From Methanocella conradii HZ254 (GTDB lineage Archaea; Halobacteriota; Methanocellia; Methanocellales; Methanocellaceae), in NCBI RefSeq assembly GCF_000251105.1, contig NC_017034.1:248001-312000 (forward strand): a DNA stretch of 64,000 nt, in the 5' to 3' direction. Shown here piece by piece: positions 1 to 8,654 of this stretch. A program made the position numbers and the translations under genes. The notes under the pieces are model-generated. The model saw only the letters and a program-made list of their open reading frames with translations, was not told the origin of the DNA and ran no database searches. Numbering within the stretch: position 1 is the first letter of the stretch; each line of letters begins with the position of its first letter.

Positions 1-62
1 GAATTTGGGCCGTTCTATCGAATAACGGTCGTCTTGAATGATAGAATCCCCACATATAACGA

Positions 63-626
63 CTAAATCTTACCAACAAGGTCCAGCTTAGGCTCCAAGG
101 CTTCCTTACCAGGCTGCCAGCTAGCGGGGCAGGCAAGGCCCTTATGCTCACGAACGAATTTAGCGGCCTGAAGCTTCCTCAAAAGCTCCCTCATGCTCCG
201 GCCAATGCTATTATCGTGAATCTCAATAGCCTTAAGCACGCCATCAGGGTCGATGATAAAGCTACCCCTCAACGACAGGCCCTCATCCTCCACAAGCGTG
301 CCAAACTCACGACAAAGCCTACCAGAAGGGTCAGCAACCATGGGGTACTCAATCTTGCTTATGGCAGGAGAGTTATCATGCCAAGCCTTATGCACGAAAA
401 CCGTATCCTTGCTCACGCTAAGCACCTCGGCGCCCTCTTTTTTAAACTCGTCGTAAAGCTCCTCCAGCTCCTGAAGCTCTGTGGGGCAGACAAAGGTGAA
501 GTCGCCAGGGTAGAAGACGAGCACCAACCAACGGCCCCTATAGTCGGAAAGCCTTATCTTCTTAATCTTGTCATCCTGGTAGGCTTCAGCCTCAAACTCG
601 GGCACTTTTTCGTTGACCTTCAGCAT
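63..626 (-). CDS. Two-Cys peroxiredoxin (AhpC/Prx1 type)
   Basis: Peroxiredoxin that reduces hydrogen peroxide and organic peroxides in the cytoplasm. The 187-aa protein has the peroxidatic Cys in FTFVCPTE (about residue 47) and a resolving Cys in GLACPASW (about residue 166), so both catalytic cysteines of the typical 2-Cys class are present and the length is normal. I chose ATG at 626 rather than the in-frame GTG at 635 because a minus-strand TATA-like box at 651-663 predicts transcription starting almost at this ATG. No AhpF or thioredoxin gene is adjacent, so the electron donor cannot be inferred. The family assignment is secure. Confidence 0.95.
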   Translation of the reverse strand: MLKVNEKVPEFEAEAYQDDKIKKIRLSDYRGRWLVLVFYPGDFTFVCPTELQELEELYDEFKKEGAEVLSVSKDTVFVHKAWHDNSPAISKIEYPMVADPSGRLCREFGTLVEDEGLSLRGSFIIDPDGVLKAIEIHDNSIGRSMRELLRKLQAAKFVREHKGLACPASWQPGKEALEPKLDLVGKI

Positions 627-649
627 GATGGACACCGATATTAAAATGA

Positions 650-664
650 GTTTTTAAATATATA
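650..664 (-). promoter_or_regulatory. TATA box of the peroxiredoxin gene
   Basis: An AT-only stretch reading ATATTTAAAAAC on the minus strand lies about 25 nt before the ATG at 626. This is the archaeal TATA spacing and implies a leaderless or near-leaderless mRNA. Confidence 0.55.
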
Positions 665-857
665 TTATTTATTAATATTTTTGGTTTTCCCTTTTAAGGC
701 TTCTTTTTGGTTCTGTAGTGCAGCCAAAAGTTTACAAGAGTTGTGGCAGGCGCACGAGGACAAATTTAAGCGAGTCCAAGCGATTCAAGGCAAAAAAGGC
801 TCATCATTGAAGCGGTCGCCCAACAAAATGACTCCCTACACGAAAAGCCACTACAAA

Positions 858-870
858 ATTTTTATATTCG
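858..870 (+). promoter_or_regulatory. TATA box of the bactofilin-like gene
   Basis: The sequence TTTTTATATTCG is followed about 25 nt later by the expected start site, and then by an AAGGTG-type ribosome binding site just before the ATG at 901. Confidence 0.5.
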
Positions 871-900
871 ATGCGAGAAGTTATAGCTTAAGGTGTAAAG

Positions 901-1407
901 ATGGCCTCGATCCGGGCTCACAGGGAATCCAACACTCTCATCATCATGAAGAACTCCAGCTACGCAAGGCCTATAACTCACCGCGTCAACCTTATAATGG
1001 GCATAAACGCGAGGTGCATGGAGCGGGTCGCGATCGACGGCAACCTGGAGCTTGGCAAGAACGCCCAGGTCACGGGAAACGTGAGGGCGAGAGACGTGAT
1101 ACTCGGGCCTGGGTCGATAATTTACGGAGACCTCTTCGTGGACGGCGACCTCAAGGCGCTCGATAACGCCAGGGTGATGGGACATGTGAAGGTTGCCGGA
1201 GCGGCCTTCATACGGCCCGGGGCGAGGTTTGGATCGCTTGACGCCGGCGGCCTCATAGAGATACAGGGTAAGCCCCCATCGAAGCATATCAAGGGCAAGA
1301 TAGTCATCACCGAGGACGCCGTCGAGGAGAATAAGGGCATTAAGGCCAACCCTAAAAAGGATAAGAAGCCAAAGGGAAAGGGCTTATTCTGGTTCATTAA
1401 GAAATGA
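901..1407 (+). CDS. Bactofilin-like polymer-forming protein
   Basis: Predicted polymer-forming protein of the bactofilin type, 168 aa. Residues 40-135 form a run of short beta-helix-like repeats with hydrophobic and Gly/Asp alternation (for example VAIDGNLELGKNAQVTGNV, then VILGPGSIIYGDLFVDGDL), the signature of the bactofilin right-handed beta-helix. The tail (about residue 145 on) is Lys-rich and ends in WFIKK. There is no signal peptide, so a cytoplasmic or membrane-associated scaffold is likely. An AAGGTG element precedes the ATG. The 3' end overlaps the convergent hypF gene by 11 nt. Archaeal bactofilin-like proteins are known but their role is poorly understood, so function beyond polymer formation is inference. 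Confidence 0.75.
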   Translation: MASIRAHRESNTLIIMKNSSYARPITHRVNLIMGINARCMERVAIDGNLELGKNAQVTGNVRARDVILGPGSIIYGDLFVDGDLKALDNARVMGHVKVAGAAFIRPGARFGSLDAGGLIEIQGKPPSKHIKGKIVITEDAVEENKGIKANPKKDKKPKGKGLFWFIKK

Positions 1408-3634
1408 GCATGCGGCCGGCGAGCACGGCCTGGCCGAGCGAGACGCCCCCGTCGCCGCAGGGAAGCCTGTGGTTCGTCACAAACTTCAACCCCTCTCCTT
1501 TTACGTAATCCTCTATCGCCTTGCTTATTGCCGCGTTGACCGCCACCCCGCCGCTAAAGCCTATGGTAGAGGCGCCGCTTTTCCTGGCCACATTGCAAGC
1601 CTGCTCCGCGAAGGCCCTGGCGAGCGCCGCCTGCGCGGATGCCGCTATGTCGTGCTTATCCTTGCCCTCGTCCAGGGCCTCGACCACTCCTCTCAGCAGG
1701 CTCCTGGAGTCTATCACGCTCCTGCCGCTGATGGGGATGGCTTCGCAGGGAAGCTTAACCTTATCGGCGTCGCCCTTTAGGGCAAAGCTCTCCAGCTTCA
1801 TGGCAGGCTCGCCCTCATAAGTACGCCTATAGCAGACGCCTAGCAGCGCGGCGACCGCGTCCAGCACTCGGCCCGCGCTCGACGAGTAGGCGACGTTTAC
1901 CCCGGTCTCGACCTGCCTAAGGACCACGCGGGCCTCGACTTCGCCCATGTTAGCCTGCATTATGCTTAGCAGCCTCTCATCGTCTATGCTTCCGTAAAGT
2001 ATTCCCGCCACCATCCTCATGGGGAAGCGCGTGGCCAGGTCGCCTCCTGGCATCGGCACAGGCAATAGCCCTGCAGGGTGAGACTCTCCATGGAAGACCT
2101 CACCGCCCCATACTGTGCCATCCTCGCCATAGCCCACGCCGTCCATGGCGACGCCCACGACGTCCTCCAAATCGACTCCCTCGACTGCCAGGGAGCCGAC
2201 GTGCGCCCTGTGATGCTGCACCGTCACCACCTCCGCCCCGTAGGCCTGGGCCAGCTCCCTGCCAAGCCTGGAGGACAAAAACGCGGGGTGCATGTCGCAG
2301 GCTATCACCTCGGGCCTGACCTTGGTCATCTTCAGCAGGCGGTCCACGGTCTCCTTTAAAAACTCGAGTGCCATAGGGTTGTTGATGTGGCCCAGGTGAT
2401 GAGAAATATAGCACAGGTTATCCTTATAGATGGATATGGAGGAGTTTAGCTCGGGGCCCATCGCCAGTATGGCCTTAGGCGTCCTGTCCTTCAGCACGAA
2501 CATTGCTGGGGCGTAGCCCCTGGCCATCCTGGTGAAGAACGCGCCGTTGTTGTAGCGCAGCACCGAGTCGTCACACCTGTTGAGGATGCGCCTATTATGC
2601 AAAAGGTAATAGTCGGCTATGCCGCCCAGCCTTCTGAAGGCCTCATCGTTGTCCCTGACCATCGGCTCCGACGGGAGGTTGGCGCTCGTCATGATGAGAG
2701 GCTCGTCTATGCCCCTAAAGAGAAGATGGTGGAAGCCGGTGTACGGGGTCATGAAGCCCACCGTGTGCAGGCCTGGCGCCACGGCCTCGGGCACCCCCGG
2801 CTTTCTCCTTAATAGTACGATGGGGCGCTGCATCGAGTCGAGCAGGCTTCTCTCGCCATCGCTCACATAGGCGTACTTCTCGATGACTTTGAGGGGAGCC
2901 ATGAGGGCGAACGGCTGCTCTGGCCTGTTTCTCCTTTTGCGCAGCAAGGGTGTCACCTCCATCCTGCAGCACAGGTGGAAGCCTCCCACTCCCTTAATGG
3001 CCAGTATCCTGCCCTCGTTCAGTAGACGTATGGCTTCCTCGAGCGGCGGGTCCAGCCTGTTGCGCCCCTCATCGTATAGCGCCAGCCCGGGGCCGCACTT
3101 CGGGCAGGAGAAGCCCTGGGCATGATACCTCCTATTTTTTGGGTCCTCATAATCCCTCCGGCAGTCCTCGCAGAACGGGAAGTCCGTCATAGTGGTGTTC
3201 TCCCTGTCGTATGGCAGGGTTTCCATTATGGAGTAGCGGGGGCCGCAGTCGACGCAGGAGGTCGCCCAGTAGTCCTTGAAGCGGGTGTCGCCCTCCATGT
3301 CCTCTATGCACTTATTACATATGCCCGTGTCTGGTGGTATGAACCCGCCAAAACCCGCTACTGAGCTCTTCTCTATCCGAAAACCACGATATGACCCCGT
3401 ATAAGGCCCATAGTCTACATCGATCGAGTCAATCCTCGACAGCTTCGGCCCGGACTTCAAGCCCTCGATGAACCCCTCGACCTCGCCATCCCGGCCCTCG
3501 ACCACGATCTCGACGCTCGTCCCGAGGTTCTTGACGTAGCCGTCCAAAGAATGAGCGGCCGCCAGGTTATACACGAAGGGCCGAAAACCTACTCCCTGGA
3601 CTATGCCCCGGACCAAAATTTTTGCATTTTTCAT
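1397..3634 (-). CDS. hypF: Carbamoyltransferase HypF, [NiFe]-hydrogenase maturation
   Basis: HypF uses carbamoyl phosphate and ATP to carbamoylate HypE, supplying the cyanide ligands of the [NiFe] active site. All domains are visible in the 745-aa protein: an acylphosphatase domain (residues 1-90, VQGVGFRPFVYNLA), two CxxC zinc fingers spaced by 18 residues (about 105-185), a YrdC-like domain (about 200-390) and a Kae1-like carbamoyltransferase domain with the HHRAH metal-binding motif and a C-terminal GDGGVSLGQA. It is full length and intact. No other hyp genes adjoin it, but a hydrogenase maturation protease lies at 55276-55761. It is divergent from the winged-helix gene at 3712 and overlaps the bactofilin-like gene by 11 nt. 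Confidence 0.97.
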   Translation of the reverse strand: MKNAKILVRGIVQGVGFRPFVYNLAAAHSLDGYVKNLGTSVEIVVEGRDGEVEGFIEGLKSGPKLSRIDSIDVDYGPYTGSYRGFRIEKSSVAGFGGFIPPDTGICNKCIEDMEGDTRFKDYWATSCVDCGPRYSIMETLPYDRENTTMTDFPFCEDCRRDYEDPKNRRYHAQGFSCPKCGPGLALYDEGRNRLDPPLEEAIRLLNEGRILAIKGVGGFHLCCRMEVTPLLRKRRNRPEQPFALMAPLKVIEKYAYVSDGERSLLDSMQRPIVLLRRKPGVPEAVAPGLHTVGFMTPYTGFHHLLFRGIDEPLIMTSANLPSEPMVRDNDEAFRRLGGIADYYLLHNRRILNRCDDSVLRYNNGAFFTRMARGYAPAMFVLKDRTPKAILAMGPELNSSISIYKDNLCYISHHLGHINNPMALEFLKETVDRLLKMTKVRPEVIACDMHPAFLSSRLGRELAQAYGAEVVTVQHHRAHVGSLAVEGVDLEDVVGVAMDGVGYGEDGTVWGGEVFHGESHPAGLLPVPMPGGDLATRFPMRMVAGILYGSIDDERLLSIMQANMGEVEARVVLRQVETGVNVAYSSSAGRVLDAVAALLGVCYRRTYEGEPAMKLESFALKGDADKVKLPCEAIPISGRSVIDSRSLLRGVVEALDEGKDKHDIAASAQAALARAFAEQACNVARKSGASTIGFSGGVAVNAAISKAIEDYVKGEGLKFVTNHRLPCGDGGVSLGQAVLAGRMLIS

Positions 3635-3711
3635 AAATCTTTCAAAAAGTTTATTGCCGATTTGTGATATATTTTTCTATTGAAGTTATTTGTTAGGGAG
3701 TACAAGTCTTA

Positions 3712-4227
3712 ATGGAGCCAAGCGTAAAGAGGACGAAGATAATCAACGATCCAGCCGACCTTGTGCCGCTCTTGCAGGTGTTCAACTCGAAGCTGCATTC
3801 CCAGGTCTTCGACGAGGTCTCAGGCGGATGGAAGACCCAGAAGGAACTGGAAGAGGCAACGGGCAAGGACGTGAGCAGGAGCCTGGACGTCTTGAAGCAG
3901 GGCGGCCTGATCGAGAGCAGGTGGAGGATGCCGGCGCCCGGCGAGGCCCCCGTCCTCGAGTACAGGACGTCGTACAACGAGGTTCGAGTCAACTTCCAGT
4001 GCACGATGAAGGAGCTAAGCGAGATAATCATGATAGCCTTCTCGATGGACGAGGGCCTGCGGAAGCTGGCGGAGCAGATGGAGAAGGAGATAGAGGGAGG
4101 CAACGCTTCACTCGTTAACCTTTCACGGGTATTCGATAAGAGCCCCACTTTCTTGAAGGGCGTGGCGAAGCGGTCCCGAAATATCGTGGTTAAGGGCCAG
4201 CGGCTTGAAATAGTCAGGGAACGATGA
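3712..4227 (+). CDS. Winged-helix transcriptional regulator (ArsR-like)
   Basis: Predicted DNA-binding regulator of 171 aa. Residues 25-85 look like an ArsR-type winged helix: a recognition-helix segment (KTQKELEEATGKDVSRSLDV), then LKQGGLIESRWRM and a wing ending in YRTSYNEVRV. The C-terminal half is helical and holds no metal-binding Cys pair or other recognisable ligand domain. It is separated by 3 nt from a second winged-helix gene and followed by a helicase gene, so the three may be linked. The effector and target are unknown. Confidence 0.75.
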   Translation: MEPSVKRTKIINDPADLVPLLQVFNSKLHSQVFDEVSGGWKTQKELEEATGKDVSRSLDVLKQGGLIESRWRMPAPGEAPVLEYRTSYNEVRVNFQCTMKELSEIIMIAFSMDEGLRKLAEQMEKEIEGGNASLVNLSRVFDKSPTFLKGVAKRSRNIVVKGQRLEIVRER

Positions 4228-4230
4228 CCG

Positions 4231-5007
4231 ATGGTGCTTGAGAAGAAGAGCGAGATGACGAGGTTTCAGATTTTGGTGGAGACCGCGGCCAGCCAGCCCC
4301 AGATTAAGCAGAGCGAGATAGCGGCCTCGCTGGGGATAACCCCCCAGGCGGTCTCCGAGTACATTAAGGAGATGATCGAGGACGGGCTGATATCTTCGAG
4401 CGGAAGGGGCCGGTATAAGGTCACGCCGCTGGGGGTGGAGGCCATCATCAATGGGGCGCGCGAGCTCCAGGAGTACTCGAGGTACGTGCTGGGCAGCGTA
4501 GTCGGGCAGGTGAGCGTGTGGCCGGCCATCGCCTCCACGGATATAAGGAAGGGGTCTGAGGTGCGGCTGTTCATGAGGGGAGGGGTCTTGTATGCCGGCT
4601 ACGGGGGCGAGGGCGCCCCGGGCATAGCCATGAGCGACGCCAGGAAGGGGGAGGACGTGGGCGTGAAGGACCTCAAGGGCCTGATACCGCTTGAGCGGGA
4701 GAGCGTGAAAGTCGTAAAGGTGCCCCCGATTGAGAGCGGAGGCTCGCGGGCAGTCGATGGGGAGCGGCTCAGGGGCCAGCTCGAGGGCATGGTCGGGGCG
4801 GCGGGGATAGAGGCCATTGCCGCGCTGAATAAGGCGGGGGTGAAGCCGGACACGATATTTGGCGCAGTCGAGTCGCTCGTGGAGGCGGCCTTGAAGGGCG
4901 TCAGGGGCACGCTGGTGGTCACGGCGGACATGGCTCCCCAGGCCATCCAGAAGTGCGAGGCCGCAGGGGTTTCCTACAGGGTGGTCGACCTGGCAGGCCG
5001 CGAATAA
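4231..5007 (+). CDS. Winged-helix regulator with C-terminal effector-like domain
   Basis: Predicted transcription factor of 258 aa. Residues 8-70 form a MarR/CRP-like winged helix (QSEIAASLGITPQAVSEYIK, then EDGLISSSGRGRYKVTPLG). Residues 75-160 form a beta-rich domain and 175-258 an alpha/beta domain ending in GVSYRVVDLAGRE, which could bind a small ligand. This layout is common in methanogens, where such proteins are annotated only as MarR-family regulators. The gene follows the ArsR-like gene by 3 nt. A new TATA box precedes the next gene, so the helicase may have its own promoter. No known target. Confidence 0.75.
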   Translation: MVLEKKSEMTRFQILVETAASQPQIKQSEIAASLGITPQAVSEYIKEMIEDGLISSSGRGRYKVTPLGVEAIINGARELQEYSRYVLGSVVGQVSVWPAIASTDIRKGSEVRLFMRGGVLYAGYGGEGAPGIAMSDARKGEDVGVKDLKGLIPLERESVKVVKVPPIESGGSRAVDGERLRGQLEGMVGAAGIEAIAALNKAGVKPDTIFGAVESLVEAALKGVRGTLVVTADMAPQAIQKCEAAGVSYRVVDLAGRE

Positions 5008-5010
5008 GGA

Positions 5011-5022
5011 TTTATATTTTTA
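5011..5022 (+). promoter_or_regulatory. TATA box of the helicase gene
   Basis: TTTATATTTTTA lies right after the preceding stop codon. Transcription from it would start near 5038, downstream of the ATG at 5031, which favours the second in-frame ATG at 5043 as the true start. Confidence 0.6.
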
Positions 5023-5042
5023 GCTATTAAATGGTGGCGTCA

Positions 5043-7505
5043 ATGCCATTATACATAGTCGCCACCCCGTACAGGAAGGACGATTTTAAGGTATATCCCA
5101 TCAGGGATGAGGGCGCTCCCCTCTTCGTTGGAGTGCTATCCTTACAGAGGACCGATAAGGGCGTGAGGCCTTTAAGGGTCCGCGTGGTCAGGGAAAAGGA
5201 GGACGAGTACCTGCCGGTATCCTCTTTTATCGACCTGCTAAAGGCCGCCTCCGCCATAATGACCTCCGGTATGGAGCCAGCGCAGGAGTCCGTTTTTAAC
5301 GAGATGCTCGCCGCCTACCAGCTCTCCTCAAGGAGGGTTAGCCTGTGCCGCTTCTGCCTCATGGAGGACCGGGTGACCTTCAAGCGCCCTGACATGGTGC
5401 GATACAAGGGGGAGCTAATCTGCCTCGAGTGCGCTAAGAAGGAGCTAAAACGCGAGGTATCGTATAAGGGCCGCATCACTAGGGAGGGGCTTGAGAGGCT
5501 GGAGTCTCTACTCGTTAAGACGAGGGACCTTGGCCGCATCATCGCGATGCTCACGCCGTCGAACCTGCCGCCCGAGCTCACCAGGTACGACACCATCCCC
5601 GCCTCCGACGAGAGGGTGAAAGCGGTTAAAATCGAGGGCCTCGACCTTGACCCCCGCCTGAAGGCCATCTTGATGGAAAGGATGGAGGAGCTCATGCCTG
5701 TCCAGGCGAAGTCGGTCCACTCCGGGCTATTAAAGGGGGAGAGCCAGCTCGTCGTCTCGGCCACCGCCACGGGGAAGACGCTTATCGGCGAGATGGCCGG
5801 GGTGAACAACTACCTCAGGGGGAGGGGCAGGATGCTGTTCCTCGTCCCACTCGTGGCGCTGGCCAACCAGAAGTACGAGCAGTTTAAAAGCAGATACGGG
5901 GCTCTGGGAAAGGTGGGGATCCGTGTGGGCACCTCCCGGATCGCCTTGAATGACCTGAAGATGAACGTCAGCCTCGGCTCCGACATAATAGTTGGCACCT
6001 ATGAGGCGCTCGACTTCGTGCTAAGGAAGGGCGAGGCTTTGAGGGGGGTAGGCACCGTGGTGATCGACGAGGTGCACATGCTCGAGGACGAGGAGAGGGG
6101 CCACCGTCTGGATGGATTGATAGCCAGGCTGAGGTCATGCGCCCCGCAGGCACAGTTCATATTCCTCTCCGCTACAATAGGAAACCCAAAGGAGATATCC
6201 AGGCGCCTAAAAGCCCGGCTCGTGGAGTACGAGCACAGGCCCGTCCCCCTTGAGAGGCACCTCATATTCGCCGGGGCGCACGAGAAGAACAGGCTCATCG
6301 AGGAGTACGCCTCAAAGGAGTATGCAAGGGTATCCTCAAAGGGTTTCAGGGGCCAGACCATAGTGTTCACTAACTCAAGGAAGAAGTGCCACCAGATAAG
6401 CCAGTCCCTCCGCATCCAGTCTGCCCCGTACCATGCCGGCTTAACCTATGCCCAGAGGAAGGGCGTTGAGGAGAGGTTTGCCAGGGGGGAGCTTAAAGTC
6501 GTGGTCACCACGGCGGCGCTTGCCGCGGGCGTGGACTTCCCCGCCTCTCAGGTCATCTTTGAGTCGCTGGCCATGGGCAGGGAGTGGCTATCTGTAAGCG
6601 AGTTCCAGCAGATGCAGGGGAGGGCGGGGAGGCCCGACTACCATGACTCGGGGAAAATTATAGTCCTGGCCGACCCGGAGTTTGAGATGGATGGGGAGGC
6701 GGAGGACGCGGTGGCGTTCAGGCTGCTCGGTGGATGCGCTGAGCATGTGAACGTGGCCTATGACGAGTCCGGGCAGATGGAGGAAGCCCTGGCCAACGCC
6801 TGTATCGCCTCGAGCGAGGCTGAGCTAAAGAGGATGGGCGACGCAATGCTCGGCATGACGTGCGACACTGGGTACCTTATTGACAGGTGCGTTGAAAAGG
6901 GCCTTATGGTAAGGGAAGGAGGGCGCGTGAAGAACACCCCCCTGGGCAGGGCTATCGCCACCCATTTCCTGAGGGTGGAGAACGCTTACCTCATAAGGGA
7001 TAGGCTATATAAAAAAGCCGATCCCCTCGACATCGCAGTGGAGCTTGAGCCGTTCGACGCCGCCTACTTCAGGAACGCCGAGCGGCTTTCCCGTATCCTG
7101 GGGGTGAGCGTGCCTTCCAGGGCGTTCAGCCCGGCCAGCCTGGACATCGTGTTCTCAGGCGAGTCCATCGCCAAGCTGGATAGAAGCATGCAGGCCCAGC
7201 TCACCGACTTCGCCCGGGAGTTTTTGGATTGCGAGTGCGATGACGCCCCCTTCTGCGGCTGCCCGGAGCGCAAGTTCAGCAAGAAGATAGTCGAATACAG
7301 GCTGCAGGGCAAGGACCCGAAAGGCATTTCCAGGGCCATCGCCGCGGACTATAGCCTGAGCGCCTACGACGGCGACATCCTGGGCTACCTGGACAGGCTT
7401 ACCAGAAACCTGGACGCCATCGGCGAGATAGCGGGAATCCTGGGCAGGCATGAGGCCGCCCGCGAGGCCCGGGAGCTGGCCAAAAGGATAGAGGACGCCG
7501 CATAA
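5043..7505 (+). CDS. Ski2-like DEAD/DEAH-box helicase (DUF5814-type, archaeal)
   Basis: Superfamily 2 helicase of 820 aa. The N-terminal 230 residues form an archaea-specific region with a Cys4 zinc knuckle (CRFC ... CLEC). The helicase core follows: Walker A SATATGKT, DEVH box in VVIDEVHMLED, SAT motif FLSATIG, and motif VI in QMQGRAGRPDY. A second Cys-rich patch (CECDDAPFCGC) lies near residue 735, with a helical C-terminus. The MPLYIVATPYR start and overall layout match the archaeal DUF5814 helicases, whose substrate is not established. The zinc motifs suggest nucleic-acid binding. Start chosen from TATA position. Confidence 0.9.
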   Translation: MPLYIVATPYRKDDFKVYPIRDEGAPLFVGVLSLQRTDKGVRPLRVRVVREKEDEYLPVSSFIDLLKAASAIMTSGMEPAQESVFNEMLAAYQLSSRRVSLCRFCLMEDRVTFKRPDMVRYKGELICLECAKKELKREVSYKGRITREGLERLESLLVKTRDLGRIIAMLTPSNLPPELTRYDTIPASDERVKAVKIEGLDLDPRLKAILMERMEELMPVQAKSVHSGLLKGESQLVVSATATGKTLIGEMAGVNNYLRGRGRMLFLVPLVALANQKYEQFKSRYGALGKVGIRVGTSRIALNDLKMNVSLGSDIIVGTYEALDFVLRKGEALRGVGTVVIDEVHMLEDEERGHRLDGLIARLRSCAPQAQFIFLSATIGNPKEISRRLKARLVEYEHRPVPLERHLIFAGAHEKNRLIEEYASKEYARVSSKGFRGQTIVFTNSRKKCHQISQSLRIQSAPYHAGLTYAQRKGVEERFARGELKVVVTTAALAAGVDFPASQVIFESLAMGREWLSVSEFQQMQGRAGRPDYHDSGKIIVLADPEFEMDGEAEDAVAFRLLGGCAEHVNVAYDESGQMEEALANACIASSEAELKRMGDAMLGMTCDTGYLIDRCVEKGLMVREGGRVKNTPLGRAIATHFLRVENAYLIRDRLYKKADPLDIAVELEPFDAAYFRNAERLSRILGVSVPSRAFSPASLDIVFSGESIAKLDRSMQAQLTDFAREFLDCECDDAPFCGCPERKFSKKIVEYRLQGKDPKGISRAIAADYSLSAYDGDILGYLDRLTRNLDAIGEIAGILGRHEAAREARELAKRIEDAA

Positions 7506-7543
7506 AAAACCCATAAATAGTTTAAAGGCATAGGTATTTTATC

Positions 7544-7975
7544 ATGCCAATGATAGTGAAAAGCCGGCTGAGGCTTTACCTCAACACGGACGTCATTTTA
7601 AGCCTGCTCGTAGACGAGCCGGGCAAGGGCGAGGCCGTGGCGAGGCTCCTTTACCAGGCTGCGGAGGGCAAGTACCAGTTGCTCGTGTCGGAGCACACCG
7701 CCTACGAGCTTTTGAGGCTTGGCGTGCCCATGGAGTACATCAACCGGGCGCTTCGGCCTTTGCTGCTATTGAACGGGAGCGACTTCCTTGTGGCCAACTC
7801 CGATATAATGAGGGCGGCCGGGCGCACCATGCGTCAGTACGAGATGCCTTTTATGAGGGCGCTGCACGTCGTGTTCGCCCAGCGGAACAACTCGCTCGTC
7901 CTCACCAGGGATTTGGATTTCATGAACGAGGCGAGATCCCTCGTGGGCGTCATGAGCCCCGAAGAGCTGCTATAA
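7544..7975 (+). CDS. PIN-domain protein (probable ribonuclease, atypical active site)
   Basis: PIN-fold protein of 143 aa. The first acidic residue is in LYLNTDVILSLL, the second in SEHTAYELL and the last in LTRDLDF. The usual third acidic residue before the LHVAxA helix is replaced: the segment reads MRALHVVFAQ. The active site may therefore be weakened or rearranged. PIN proteins are often VapC toxins or RNA-processing nucleases. Here no VapB lies upstream; instead a small RHH-like protein is encoded convergently and overlaps the 3' end by 6 nt. A TATA-like ATAAATAGTTTAAAGG about 28 nt upstream suggests a nearly leaderless mRNA. Confidence 0.75.
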   Translation: MPMIVKSRLRLYLNTDVILSLLVDEPGKGEAVARLLYQAAEGKYQLLVSEHTAYELLRLGVPMEYINRALRPLLLLNGSDFLVANSDIMRAAGRTMRQYEMPFMRALHVVFAQRNNSLVLTRDLDFMNEARSLVGVMSPEELL

Positions 7976-8236
7976 GCTCAGCTTTTTAAGCTCTTCCAGG
8001 TATAGCCTTAAGGCCTTTTCCTCGTCGCCACCCGCCTTCTCGAGAAGCTCCTTCCACGCGTCCTCTTCCATCTTTGAGACGGAAGGCACGCCCTTTAGAG
8101 ACCCCTTCAATACGCCTCTCTGGTAATCGATGAGCTGCTTTTGCAGGCCCACGATGGCCTCTTTCCTGTCCGAATACTTGCCCTTCCTTACGGCCTCGTC
8201 TATCTCGGCCTGGACGTCTATCTTTTCATCGCTCAT
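7970..8236 (-). CDS. Small helical protein, RHH-antitoxin-like
   Basis: Hypothetical 88-aa, highly charged, helical protein. The segment IDEAVRKGKYSDRKEAIVG resembles the helix-turn of ribbon-helix-helix antitoxins (pattern VDELVxxGxYxSRSEAI), but the preceding beta strand is not obvious, so this is only a suggestion. It is encoded convergently to the PIN gene with a 6-nt overlap, an unusual arrangement for a toxin-antitoxin pair. Otherwise unrecognised. Confidence 0.6.
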   Translation of the reverse strand: MSDEKIDVQAEIDEAVRKGKYSDRKEAIVGLQKQLIDYQRGVLKGSLKGVPSVSKMEEDAWKELLEKAGGDEEKALRLYLEELKKLSL

Positions 8237-8330
8237 TAATGGTATACATCTTATCGCATGGCAAAAACCTATCGCAATGATGGGGATTTACGCCTGCGTC
8301 AGGGATTAATGGTGCCGCTCCGGCCCAAAA

Positions 8331-8346
8331 ATTTTAAATATTTTAC
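8331..8346 (+). promoter_or_regulatory. TATA box of the zinc-finger gene
   Basis: ATTTTAAATATTTTAC lies about 30 nt upstream of the ATG at 8373. Archaeal TATA element by position and composition. Confidence 0.5.
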
Positions 8347-8372
8347 TGTATAGGATTGATTCAAGGGTAACT

Positions 8373-8624
8373 ATGACATACGTAGACGATGACGACTTTG
8401 ATGACTTTGAAGCCGGCGAAGGCGAAGAAGAGATAAAGAAGGACGAGGCGGGCAGGTGCGACGAGTGCGGCCTCAAGGTGAAGAAGGACGACGCCGTCGT
8501 ATGCCCTATGTGCTCCGCCGTCTATCACCGGTGGTGTGCCACCGAGTGTAACGTGTGCAAGACGCCCTTCGACGAGAGGCTCGAGGTCAAAAACGCGAAG
8601 TCAAGAAAAAAGGTAAAGCGCTGA
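8373..8624 (+). CDS. Small zinc-finger (RING/PHD-like) protein
   Basis: An 83-aa protein with a very acidic N-terminus (residues 1-25, Asp/Glu-rich) followed by a treble-clef or RING-like cluster: CDEC, CPMC, YHRWC, then CNVC, giving seven Cys and one His in cross-brace order. The tail is basic (KSRKKVKR). Such RING-like archaeal proteins are usually of unknown role; protein-protein or nucleic-acid binding are possible. It stands alone between the RHH-like gene and the convergent AMP phosphorylase. Confidence 0.75.
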   Translation: MTYVDDDDFDDFEAGEGEEEIKKDEAGRCDECGLKVKKDDAVVCPMCSAVYHRWCATECNVCKTPFDERLEVKNAKSRKKVKR

Positions 8625-8654
8625 AAGACCGCAAGAGTCGCCACCATCTACTTT

